Source of the DNA: JBMOGA01 sp049318625
Lineage (GTDB): Bacteria; Pseudomonadota; Alphaproteobacteria; Rhizobiales; Hyphomicrobiaceae
Assembly (NCBI GenBank): GCA_049318625.1
Contig: JBMOGA010000104.1
Location: 1 to 8,570, forward strand
Length of the DNA stretch: 8,570 bases
Direction: 5' to 3'
The notes beneath the pieces are model-generated. The model was not told where the DNA came from and searched no databases. It saw nothing but the letters and a program-made list of their open reading frames with translations. A program made the translations under genes and the position numbers. Shown here one piece after another: positions 1 to 6,375 of the stretch (its first letter is position 1; the number at the start of each line of letters is the position of its first letter).

Positions 1-54
1 GAACGGCAGCTTCCCAAGCTGCATACGAGGGTTCGATTCCCTTCACCCGCTCCA
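1..54 (+). tRNA. tRNA-Gly (anticodon CCC), 5' part outside the window
   Basis: The window opens inside a tRNA. Visible are the anticodon stem GCAGC (6-10) paired with GCTGC (18-22) and the seven-base loop TTCCCAA (11-17), which puts the anticodon CCC at 13-15. After a short variable region come a T-arm with the TTCGATT loop and GAGGG/CCCTT stem (28-44), the 3' acceptor strand CACCCGC, discriminator T, and an encoded CCA at 52-54. CCC reads the glycine codon GGG. The D-arm and the 5' acceptor strand lie before base 1. The gene is on the same strand as the downstream phospholipase gene but is probably transcribed separately. Confidence 0.95.
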
Positions 55-80
55 ATTCCCCGATTGTCGCGCTGCCAACC

Positions 81-108
81 TGCCCGGCCTCTCGAGGCCC
101 GGCGGGCA
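81..108 (+). terminator. Candidate terminator after tRNA-Gly
   Basis: An imperfect GC-rich hairpin lies 26 bases after the tRNA CCA. TGCCCG (81-86) pairs with CGGGCA (103-108), and GCCTC (87-91) pairs with GAGGC (94-98) around a TC loop, with CCGG (99-102) bulged. The following bases are only weakly T-rich (CCTGTTTCTG, 111-120), so this is a degenerate intrinsic terminator at best. It is placed as expected for ending the tRNA transcript. Confidence 0.45.
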
Positions 109-186
109 ACCCTGTTTCTGTAAGGTCCTTTGCGGCCGGCCGGGCCGGGCTACACTGCTCCCAGGTCTGCACCCTTGCCGTGACCC

Positions 187-2010
187 ATGCCCCCGATCGA
201 GCATCAGCGCCGTCTCGACGCGCTCGACATCCTTGCCGAGCTTTCGGCCGAGCAGCGCGCCGCGCTGGCCGCCGAGTTGCAGGTCCGCGCGATCGAGCGG
301 GGGGCCGTTCTGGTGCGCCAGGGCGATTCCGCCGACGCGCTGTATATCGTCGTCTCGGGTCGGTTCGCGGTCACGGTCGCCGGACGGGCGGCGACGCTGT
401 GCGAGATCGGTGCCGGCCAGCCGATCGGCGAGATCGCGTTTCTGACCGGTCAGCCCCGCACCGCGACGGTGCAGGCGCTGCGCGACAGCCTGGTGCTGCA
501 GCTCGACAAGGGCGCATTCGAGCGCCTCGCCGACCGCAATCCCGGCATCTGGCGGGCGCTGGCGACCATGCTGGCCGGGCGGCTCGGCGCCGCCACGGCC
601 GCGGCGTCCCGCACCGAGCCGGTGCCGAAGGCGCGCATGATCGCGGTGGTGCGGGCCGGGCCGCGCCCGGTGCCGCGGGCGTTTCTCGACCGGCTCGATG
701 TCCAGTTGCAGGCGGCCGGCCGCACCCTGCGCCTCGGCGCGGCGGAGTTGGCGCGCCATCTGCCGGCGGGTGAAGCCCTCGACGGCCACGCGGCCACCGA
801 GATGCTCAACGCGCTCGAAAGCCGCTACGACTACGTGCTGCTGGTGGCCGACGACGCCATGACCACGTTCTCGGAAAAGATCGTCCGGCACGCGGACCTG
901 CTGCTCGCGGTGGGGATGGCGGGGCCCGACAGCGCGCCGTCCGAGATCGAGACCGTGGCCGCGCGCTACGTGCCGCCGGCAGGGCGTTGGCTGGTGCTGG
1001 TCCACCCTGATCGTCGGCGCCCATCCGGAACGGCGCGCTGGCTCGACCGGCGCGACGTCGCGCTCAACCATCACGTCGCGCTGTGCGACGACCAGGACAT
1101 CGCGCGCCTCGTGCGCTTCATCGACGGCCGGGCGACCGGGCTGGTGGCCTGCGGCGGCGGCGCTCTGTGCAACGCCCACGTCGGGGTCTATGCGGCGTTC
1201 CGCGACGCCGGCTGCTCGTTCGACATGATGGGCGGCACGTCGGCCGGCAGTGCCATGACCGGCGCCTTCGCACTCGGCTGGACGCCCGAGGAGATCGATG
1301 CCGCGGTCCACGACATCTTCGTCACCCACGGAGCCATGCGGCGCTACACGGTGCCGTGGTACTCGCTGCTCGATCACACCCATTTCGATCGTCAGCTGTC
1401 GCGGCATTACGGCGGCATCGACATCGAGGATCTGTGGCTGCCGTTCTTCGCCGTCTCGGCCAATCTGACGACACGGCAGGTCGAATGCCACCGGCGCGGT
1501 GACTTGTGGCGGGCGATCCGCGCCTCGTCTTCGATTCCCGTGCTGCTGCCGCCCGTCTACACCGACGGCGGCGAGATGCTGGTCGACGGCGCGCTGCTCG
1601 ACAACGTGCCGATCGCCGTGATGCGGTCGCTGAAGCAGGGGCCGAACGCGGTCGTCAATTTCCACACGCCCGACAACGATCTCTACAGCGTCGACTATCA
1701 GGCGTTGCCATCGCGGGCGCGGCTCGCCCTCGATCTGCTGCTGCCGTGGCGGCGCAAGCGTCTGCCCGCGGCGCCCGGCCTGACGCACGTTCTGATGCGC
1801 AGCATGACCGTCAACCGCGGCGAGTTCCTGCGCGACCTGACCGACGACGACGTGCTGCTGGTCCCACCGTTGCCCGCCGGTCTCGGCTTCCTCGACTGGC
1901 ATCGCCACACCGAGGTGCACCAGGCGGCCCGCCGTTGGGCCGACGGCGAGGTTGCCCGGCTGATCGCGGCCGGCCATCCCCTGGTCAAAGGGGCGATGGC
2001 CCCACGCTGA
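187..2010 (+). CDS. Cyclic-nucleotide-binding domain / patatin-like phospholipase (NTE/RssA type)
   Basis: A 607-residue predicted serine hydrolase of the patatin/neuropathy-target-esterase class, expected to release fatty acids from phospholipids or lysophospholipids. Residues ~10-130 form a cNMP-binding (Crp-like) domain with the phosphate-binding cassette G81-E82-I-A ... R91-T-A. Residues ~150-310 are a linker domain of the kind seen in NTE-like proteins. From ~317 the patatin fold begins: glycine-rich oxyanion loop G323-G-G-A-L-C-N-A-H-V-G, nucleophile elbow G350-T-S-A-G (Ser352), and the dyad aspartate in D467-G-A. I see no signal peptide or clear membrane helix. The loop has Leu327-Cys328 where the family usually has Arg/Lys-Gly. 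The ATG at 187 has no clear Shine-Dalgarno, but the cNMP domain begins directly after it and no other start fits. A weak promoter is possible (TTTGCG at 129, TACACT at 151-156). The domain assignment is sure; the substrate and the bound nucleotide are not known. Confidence 0.93.
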   Translation: MPPIEHQRRLDALDILAELSAEQRAALAAELQVRAIERGAVLVRQGDSADALYIVVSGRFAVTVAGRAATLCEIGAGQPIGEIAFLTGQPRTATVQALRDSLVLQLDKGAFERLADRNPGIWRALATMLAGRLGAATAAASRTEPVPKARMIAVVRAGPRPVPRAFLDRLDVQLQAAGRTLRLGAAELARHLPAGEALDGHAATEMLNALESRYDYVLLVADDAMTTFSEKIVRHADLLLAVGMAGPDSAPSEIETVAARYVPPAGRWLVLVHPDRRRPSGTARWLDRRDVALNHHVALCDDQDIARLVRFIDGRATGLVACGGGALCNAHVGVYAAFRDAGCSFDMMGGTSAGSAMTGAFALGWTPEEIDAAVHDIFVTHGAMRRYTVPWYSLLDHTHFDRQLSRHYGGIDIEDLWLPFFAVSANLTTRQVECHRRGDLWRAIRASSSIPVLLPPVYTDGGEMLVDGALLDNVPIAVMRSLKQGPNAVVNFHTPDNDLYSVDYQALPSRARLALDLLLPWRRKRLPAAPGLTHVLMRSMTVNRGEFLRDLTDDDVLLVPPLPAGLGFLDWHRHTEVHQAARRWADGEVARLIAAGHPLVKGAMAPR

Positions 2011-2021
2011 GTGGCGGTCGT

Positions 2022-2034
2022 TGTGCACTGCACA
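2022..2034. promoter_or_regulatory. Inverted repeat TGTGCA-C-TGCACA, possible operator
   Basis: A perfect 6-base inverted repeat with a one-base centre begins 12 bases after the phospholipase stop codon and 163 bases before the dehydratase start. Its size and symmetry suit a dimeric repressor site, and sugar-acid operons are often controlled by GntR or LacI-type repressors. No regulator gene is in the window. The rest of the gap (2035-2196) shows only a poor promoter candidate (TTGAGG at 2084-2089, TAAGCC at 2107-2112) and no other structure I trust. Confidence 0.3.
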
Positions 2035-2196
2035 GGCAATCGTCCCATGCCGCCGTCAACGGGGAGATAGCCGCCGAAGTGCCTTGAGGGTTGGTGGCGC
2101 CGGCGCTAAGCCTCGATGCGGAGCGGCCGACCGGCGCGCGCGTCCACCCCGACACGAAGCGTCCCCGGCGACGCTCCGCAGCTTGCGAGAGATTCC

Positions 2197-3933
2197 ATGA
2201 AGCCCAAAAAATCGCCCGCCGATCTGCGCAGTGCGCGCTGGTTCGCGCCCGACGATCTGCGCTCGTTCGGCCATCGCAGCCGTATGAACCAGATCGGCTA
2301 CGCGGGTGAGGAGTTCCAGGGCAAGCCGATCATCGGCATCATCAATACGTGGTCGGATTTTGCGCAGTGCCATGCGCACTTCAAGACACGCGTCGACGAC
2401 GTCAAGCGCGGCGTGCTGCAGGCCGGCGGGTTTCCGGTCGAATTGCCGGCGATCTCGCTGTCGGAGAGCACGGTGAAGCCGACCACGATGCTGTATCGCA
2501 ATTTTCTGGCGATGGAGACCGAGGAGCTGATCCGGTCGCAGCCCGTCGACGGCGTGGTGCTGATGGGCGGCTGCGACAAGACCACGCCCGGCCTGATCCT
2601 CGGCGCGACCAGCGTCGGCGTGCCGGCCGTCTTCGTTCCGGCCGGTCCGCAGTTGCGGGGCAACTGGCATGGCAAGACGCTGGGGTCGGGCTCTGATGCC
2701 TGGAAATTCTGGGACGAGCGGCGGGCCGGCAACATCTCGGAGAAGGACTGGACCGAGATCCAGACGGGGCTCAACCGCTCCTACGGCGTGTGCATGACCA
2801 TGGGCACGGCCTCGACGATGACCGGCCTCGCCGACGTGCTCGGCCTCTGCCTGCCGGGCGCCTCGTCGATCCCGGCGCCGGACAGCAACCACGTGCGCAT
2901 GTGCTCGGCGGCCGGCCGGCGCATCGTCGACATGGTGTGGGAGGACCTGACGCCGGCCCGCATCCTGACACACGGCGCGTTCCTCAACGCCATCGTGGTG
3001 GCGATGGCGATGGGCTGCTCGACCAATGCGGTCGTGCACATCCTGGCGATGGCGCGCCGCGCCGGGCATGCGATCGGGCTCGACGACTTCGACGCGGCGA
3101 GCCGCAAGGTGCCGGTGATCGCCAACATCCGTCCGTCGGGGGATACCTACCTGATGGAGGACTTCTATTATGCCGGCGGCCTGCTCGGGCTGATGTCGCG
3201 GCTGACCGGACACCTCGATCTTTCGCAGATCAACGTGACCGGCGAGACCTGGGGCCGGAGCCTGGACGGCGCCCAGGTCTACAACGACGACGTGATCCGC
3301 CCGCTCGACAACGCGATCTACCAGGAGGGCGCCCTGGCCGTGCTGCGCGGCAACCTGGCGCCCGACGGCTGCGTGATCAAGCCGTCCGCCTGCGCCCAGC
3401 ATCTTCTGAAGCACACCGGGCCGGCGCTGGTGTTCGACGACTACGCCGCGCTCAAGGACAACATCAACCGCGAGGACCTCGAGGTTACCCCGGACCATGT
3501 TCTGGTGCTGCGCAACGCCGGTCCGCAGGGTGGGCCCGGCATGCCGGAATGGGGCATGCTGCCGATCCCGACCAAGCTCGTGAAGCAGGGCGTGCGCGAC
3601 ATGATCCGCATCTCGGACGCCCGCATGTCGGGCACCAGCTACGGCGCCTGCATCCTGCACGTCGCGCCAGAATCCTACGTGGGCGGTCCGCTGGCGCTGG
3701 TGCGCACCGGCGACAGGATCACCGTCGACGTGCCGGCGCGGACGATCCGGCTCGAGGTGGCGGACGCGGAGCTGGCGGCGCGCCGGGCCGCGCTGCCGAA
3801 GCCGGCCCCCCGCTACGAGCGCGGCTACGGCTGGATGTTCTCCCGCCACATCAAGCAGGCGAACGAGGGCTGCGATTTCGATTTCCTCGAGACGAGCTTC
3901 GGCAAGCCGGTCGGCGAGCCGGACATTTATTGA
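2197..3933 (+). CDS. IlvD/Edd-family sugar-acid dehydratase (L-arabonate/pentonate dehydratase type)
   Basis: A 578-residue Fe-S dehydratase, predicted to remove water from an aldonic acid to give a 2-keto-3-deoxy acid. The three cluster cysteines are present: Cys58 in T-W-S-D-F-A-Q-C, Cys126 in M-G-G-C-D-K-T-T-P-G, and Cys199 in Y-G-V-C-M-T-M-G-T-A-S. This spacing is, from memory, within one residue of Rhizobium L-arabinonate dehydratase, a [2Fe-2S] enzyme. The active-site loop D474-A-R-M-S-G-T-S-Y-G carries the probable base Ser478 and partner Thr480. The N-terminal R-S-x-x-W-F and the TWSDF segment favour the sugar-acid branch over true dihydroxy-acid dehydratase (IlvD). The frame is open back to an ATG at 2116, but the ATG at 2197 follows GAGAG (2187-2191) at a good distance and gives the family's usual N-terminus. 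It is probably cotranscribed with the RraA-like gene 20 bases on. The exact sugar acid (arabonate, xylonate, fuconate or other) cannot be read from the sequence. Confidence 0.93.
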   Translation: MKPKKSPADLRSARWFAPDDLRSFGHRSRMNQIGYAGEEFQGKPIIGIINTWSDFAQCHAHFKTRVDDVKRGVLQAGGFPVELPAISLSESTVKPTTMLYRNFLAMETEELIRSQPVDGVVLMGGCDKTTPGLILGATSVGVPAVFVPAGPQLRGNWHGKTLGSGSDAWKFWDERRAGNISEKDWTEIQTGLNRSYGVCMTMGTASTMTGLADVLGLCLPGASSIPAPDSNHVRMCSAAGRRIVDMVWEDLTPARILTHGAFLNAIVVAMAMGCSTNAVVHILAMARRAGHAIGLDDFDAASRKVPVIANIRPSGDTYLMEDFYYAGGLLGLMSRLTGHLDLSQINVTGETWGRSLDGAQVYNDDVIRPLDNAIYQEGALAVLRGNLAPDGCVIKPSACAQHLLKHTGPALVFDDYAALKDNINREDLEVTPDHVLVLRNAGPQGGPGMPEWGMLPIPTKLVKQGVRDMIRISDARMSGTSYGACILHVAPESYVGGPLALVRTGDRITVDVPARTIRLEVADAELAARRAALPKPAPRYERGYGWMFSRHIKQANEGCDFDFLETSFGKPVGEPDIY

Positions 3934-3953
3934 ACTTCGACCCAGGGAGCGAA

Positions 3954-4676
3954 ATGAACATGGCGCTGAAGCCCGAAACCCGCGACACACTGAAGACCGT
4001 CTCGACCGCGACGCTGTGCACCGCGCTGTTCAAGCGCGGGTTCCGCAATCAAATGATCCAAGATGTTCACCCGCTCGATCCGTCGAAGCCGACGATGGTC
4101 GGCGAGGCGTTCACGCTGCGCTACATGCCGGCGCGCGAGGATCTCAATCCGATCACGGTTTTCCAGGATCGCAGCCATCCGCAGCGCAAGGCGGTGGAAG
4201 AGTGCCCGCCGGGCGCCGTGTTCGTGATCGACAGCCGTAAGGATGCGCGCGCCGCGTCGGCCGGCAACATCCTGGTGACCCGGCTGATGAAGCGCGGCGT
4301 GGCCGGCATCGTCACCGACGGCGGTTTTCGCGATGCCGCCGAGATCGCCCGCCTCGATATTCCGTCGTTCCATCACCGCCCGTCGGCACCGACCAACCTG
4401 ACCTGCCACCAGGCGATCGACATCAACGTGCCGATCGGCTGCGGCGACGCGCCGGTGTTTCCCGGCGACGTCATCGTCGGCGATACCGACGGTTGCGTGG
4501 TCATTCCGGCGCACCTTGCCGACGAGATCGCCGCCGAGGCGGTGGAGATGACCGCCTTCGAGGATTTCGTGACCGAGAAGGTGTTCGAAGGGCGGTCGAT
4601 CCTCGGCCTCTACCCGGCTACGGAGGAGAAGACGAAGATCGACTTCGCGGCGTGGCGCAAGGCCAAGGGGCGCTGA
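3954..4676 (+). CDS. RraA / HMG-aldolase-like protein
   Basis: A 240-residue member of the RraA-like superfamily, which holds both RNase E regulators and class II pyruvate aldolases (4-hydroxy-4-methyl-2-oxoglutarate / 4-carboxy-4-hydroxy-2-oxoadipate aldolases). Visible family motifs are A-S-A-G104-N105-I-L, then V-T-D122-G-G-F-R126-D127 with the Arg-Asp pair that binds substrate and metal in the aldolases, and V-G-D-T-D-G-C-V-V-I-P near the C-terminus. The protein is longer than E. coli RraA (about 160 residues), as in the longer aldolase-like relatives. AGGGAG at 3944-3949 serves the ATG at 3954, or less likely the in-frame ATG at 3960. Because it lies 20 bases after a sugar-acid dehydratase, an aldolase role on the 2-keto-3-deoxy product is more likely than RNase control. 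That role is inference. Database names of the type 'ribonuclease activity regulator' would be misleading here. Confidence 0.88.
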   Translation: MNMALKPETRDTLKTVSTATLCTALFKRGFRNQMIQDVHPLDPSKPTMVGEAFTLRYMPAREDLNPITVFQDRSHPQRKAVEECPPGAVFVIDSRKDARAASAGNILVTRLMKRGVAGIVTDGGFRDAAEIARLDIPSFHHRPSAPTNLTCHQAIDINVPIGCGDAPVFPGDVIVGDTDGCVVIPAHLADEIAAEAVEMTAFEDFVTEKVFEGRSILGLYPATEEKTKIDFAAWRKAKGR

Positions 4677-4679
4677 CGG

Positions 4680-4720
4680 CGTCCGGCGACCCGAGCCTGC
4701 TCGTTCAGGCGAAGCGGACG
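4680..4720. terminator. Candidate bidirectional hairpin between convergent genes
   Basis: Between the RraA-like gene and the end of the oppositely directed propeller gene, CGTCCG (4680-4685) can pair with CGGACG (4715-4720). Inside it, GCCTG (4695-4699) pairs with CAGGC (4706-4710) around CTCGTT. The structure extends into the last codons of the propeller gene. There is no T-run on either side, so it may only weakly terminate transcription or mark a transcript end. Confidence 0.35.
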
Positions 4721-5805
4721 GCATAAACCGGCGGCAGCGTGTGGCTGACCATGGCCCAGCTGTCGCCCTGATCCTCGCTCACCCACAGCCCGCCGGTGGT
4801 CGAGCCGATGGCGAGGCGCTCGCCGCCGGCATCGAGCGCGAGGGCGTGGCGATAGACGACGTCGTAGGCGTGCTGCTGCGGCAGGCCGCGGGTCAGCACC
4901 TCGAAGGTGCGGCCACCGTCACGCGTGCGCGTCACCACCAGCTTGCCGTCGCGGGGGATGCGCTTCTCGTCCTTGATCTCCGGGACGAACCACGCCGTAT
5001 CGGGCTCGCGCGGATGAACCGCAACGGCGAAGCCGAAGACAGACGGCTCGACATCCTTGATCTCGGTGAAGTTGCGCCCCTCGTCGGACGACACGAAGAT
5101 GCCGTTGTGGTGCTGAACCCACATGCGGCGCGGATCGGCGGGACACTGGACGAGGCAGTGGACGTCCTGGGCGATCGGGTCGTGCGTCAACTCGGGCGGC
5201 ACATGGTCGGCGCGCATGCCCTCGCCGCGCTGGCTCCAGCTCTCGCCACCGTCCTCGGTGAACCAGATGACGCCGGTCGAAACGGCGATCCATACGCGCC
5301 GGGAATCGCGAGGATCGACGATGATCGAGTGCAGCCCCGGCAGATCGGCGCCGCCACCCATCCACATCCGGCGCTTGGGATGGTCCCAAAGGGCGCGGAC
5401 CATCTGCCAGCTGGTTCCATGATCGGTCGAGCGGAACAGGCCGCCCGGCAGCGTGCCGCACCACAGGACGCCCGGCTCGTCGGCGCCGCCCGGCTGCAGG
5501 GCCCATATGCGTGCCGTGCTCCAGGCCAGCGGCCGGCCCCACATGTCGTTCTCCTCGTAGCCTTCGGGCTTGGGCGGATAAGCCGGGGTCGCGATCTCCT
5601 CCCAGCCGGTGGCGGTCGAGCGGTGCATCTTGACGCCGAAGTGGCCGTGATCGAGGGCGGCGTAGCGGCGGCCGTCGCGCGGATCGGTAATGGCCAGGGA
5701 GACGTTGTCGCCGAGGAAGTCGGCACCGGCGATCGCCCAGCCGGTGGACTGACGGGTGACGGTGAACAGGCCCTTGCGGGTCGATACGAGTAGCATATCG
5801 CTCAT
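4705..5805 (-). CDS. Asp-box (BNR) beta-propeller protein
   Basis: A 366-residue protein made of sialidase-type Asp-box repeats (S/T-x-D-x-G-x-x-W/F). Five are visible: S-T-D-H-G-T-S-W (126-133), T-E-D-G-G-E-S-W (183-190), S-S-D-E-G-R-N-F (239-246), T-R-D-G-G-R-T-F (294-301) and S-E-D-Q-G-D-S-W (343-350). This is typical of a WD40/YVTN/BNR-like propeller. Automatic annotation may call it exo-alpha-sialidase, but I see no FRIP motif and no secretion signal, so a cytoplasmic propeller of unknown function is the safer reading. The start at 5805 is set by a perfect AGGAGG (5817-5812) six bases upstream, within the end of the MoaD-like gene; the two genes are separated by two bases. Translational coupling with that gene is likely. 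The substrate or partner is not known. Confidence 0.9.
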   Translation of the reverse strand: MSDMLLVSTRKGLFTVTRQSTGWAIAGADFLGDNVSLAITDPRDGRRYAALDHGHFGVKMHRSTATGWEEIATPAYPPKPEGYEENDMWGRPLAWSTARIWALQPGGADEPGVLWCGTLPGGLFRSTDHGTSWQMVRALWDHPKRRMWMGGGADLPGLHSIIVDPRDSRRVWIAVSTGVIWFTEDGGESWSQRGEGMRADHVPPELTHDPIAQDVHCLVQCPADPRRMWVQHHNGIFVSSDEGRNFTEIKDVEPSVFGFAVAVHPREPDTAWFVPEIKDEKRIPRDGKLVVTRTRDGGRTFEVLTRGLPQQHAYDVVYRHALALDAGGERLAIGSTTGGLWVSEDQGDSWAMVSHTLPPVYAVRFA

Positions 5806-5807
5806 CG

Positions 5808-6077
5808 TCAGCCTCCTGATAGGGCCTGGAACACGTAGATGCTGGTATTTTCTGCGACTGCATCGCTGAGGCGGACGCGATCGCGGATCGGTTGCCCGTC
5901 GACGAAGATGATCATGTGCCGACGCAGCGCGGACTGGTCGTCGAGCACGTAGCCGCGCGCCTGCGGGTTGTCGGCGAAGACCTGCTCCAATGCTTCCCGC
6001 ACCGTAGCGCCGGATACCCGCATCTCCGGGCATGCCACGTGGCGCTGGATGTTCTGGGTGAACTGAACCTTGGGCAT
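5808..6077 (-). CDS. MoaD/ThiS-type sulfur-carrier-like protein with C-terminal Gly-Gly
   Basis: An 89-residue ubiquitin-like (beta-grasp) protein. The family pattern is visible: an N-terminal strand (residues 1-9), V-S-G-A-T-V-R-E-A-L-E-Q-V-F (21-34, the turn and first helix), the strand H-M-I-I-F-V-D-G (54-61), and N-T-S-I-Y-V-F-Q-A-L-S-G-G ending at Gly88-Gly89. In MoaD and ThiS the terminal glycine is adenylated by an E1-like enzyme (MoeB/ThiF) and converted to a thiocarboxylate that donates sulfur. Here the Gly-Gly is already exposed, so no protease is needed. No moaE, moeB, thiF or thiG lies in the window, so it may serve a pathway other than molybdopterin or thiamine. It starts 12 bases after a 38-codon gene, with a weak GGAAAA upstream, and is followed two bases later by the propeller gene. 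Family sure; role unknown. Confidence 0.9.
   Translation of the reverse strand: MPKVQFTQNIQRHVACPEMRVSGATVREALEQVFADNPQARGYVLDDQSALRRHMIIFVDGQPIRDRVRLSDAVAENTSIYVFQALSGG
5812..5817 (-). promoter_or_regulatory. Shine-Dalgarno of the propeller gene inside the MoaD-like Gly-Gly codons
   Basis: On the minus strand the last codons of the MoaD-like gene read CTA TCA GGA GGC TGA. The AGGAGG formed by the end of TCA, GGA and GG of GGC is a full anti-16S match six bases before the next ATG. It fixes the propeller gene start at 5805 and couples the two genes. Confidence 0.9.
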
Positions 6078-6089
6078 GGCATTTTCCGG

Positions 6090-6206
6090 TCAGCAGGTCG
6101 CAGAACGCGGGACGGTCACACACTGGGGCTCGATCGCGGCACCCTGCACCTTCGTCCAAGAGCAGACGACCATTTTGTCGTGGTAGCCGAGAGCGGCGTA
6201 GTCCAT
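6090..6206 (-). CDS. Small unrecognised 38-residue protein upstream of the MoaD-like gene
   Basis: A 38-codon frame that leads the minus-strand unit. Three things support it: GGGAG (6218-6214) seven bases before the ATG; 31 of 38 codons ending in G or C, as in real genes here; and a 12-base gap to the MoaD-like start. The peptide begins MDYAALGYHDKMVVCSW and has Cys15, Cys29 and a C-terminal Cys38, with no evident membrane segment. I do not recognise the family. It could be a small partner or substrate of the MoaD-like protein, or a translated leader. An overlapping frame at 6116-6304 is a weaker alternative. Confidence 0.5.
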   Translation of the reverse strand: MDYAALGYHDKMVVCSWTKVQGAAIEPQCVTVPRSATC

Positions 6207-6288
6207 GGCGAAACTCCCGCATGTTTCAACAAGGTCGACCCGAAACCGCCCGCCACGGCCATCGCGCTGCAGAAAACATACAGACCCG

Positions 6289-6294
6289 TATAGT
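6289..6294 (+). promoter_or_regulatory. Possible -10 element (TATAGT) for the FNT channel gene
   Basis: TATAGT matches the sigma-70 -10 consensus at five of six positions and sits in the only AT-richer stretch of the divergent gap (6207-6375). The -35 is poor (CTGCAG, 6267-6272, 16-base spacer). Initiation near 6301 would leave a leader of about 75 bases before the ATG at 6376. I find no convincing promoter for the opposite direction. Confidence 0.3.
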
Positions 6295-6317
6295 TCACTG
6301 CCATAGCCGGAATTTGT

Positions 6318-6330
6318 CGTCGGGCCGACG
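6318..6330. repeat. Inverted repeat CGTCGG-G-CCGACG in the divergent intergenic region
   Basis: A perfect 6-base inverted repeat with a one-base centre lies 45 bases before the FNT channel gene and about 24 bases after its possible -10. It could be an operator or a hairpin in the leader. In DNA this GC-rich, such repeats also arise by chance. Confidence 0.3.
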
Positions 6331-6375
6331 GGCGCTCGCGCCACCATCAAGCCCCACTCGGAGCACAGGACGCCC

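Noticed and set aside
1..54. tRNA-Gly 3' end as an integration site for a genomic island
   Set aside because: No integrase gene is present, I see no repeat of the tRNA 3' end elsewhere in the window, and the downstream genes look like core metabolism.
43..2028. Long open frame (661 codons) on the minus strand opposite the phospholipase gene
   Set aside because: The plus-strand frame shows intact cNMP and patatin domains with catalytic residues. The minus frame is low-complexity Arg/Gly/His-rich, as expected of an antisense shadow in GC-rich DNA.
2790..3953. Upstream extension of the RraA-like frame through the dehydratase gene
   Set aside because: The extra residues are a frame-shifted shadow of the dehydratase. 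A good RBS at 3944-3949 sets the real start.
2056..3990. Long minus-strand frame (644 codons) opposite the dehydratase gene
   Set aside because: It has no recognisable domain and a biased Arg/His/Ala composition. The plus-strand dehydratase with three cluster cysteines explains the stretch.
4705..5805. Sialidase activity of the Asp-box protein
   Set aside because: Asp boxes alone are structural. I find no FRIP motif, no secretion signal and no sialic-acid genes nearby.
6116..6304. Minus-strand 62-codon frame with a hydrophobic N-terminal segment in the divergent gap
   Set aside because: There is no Shine-Dalgarno, fewer G/C-ending codons than real genes here, and it overlaps the better supported 38-codon frame.
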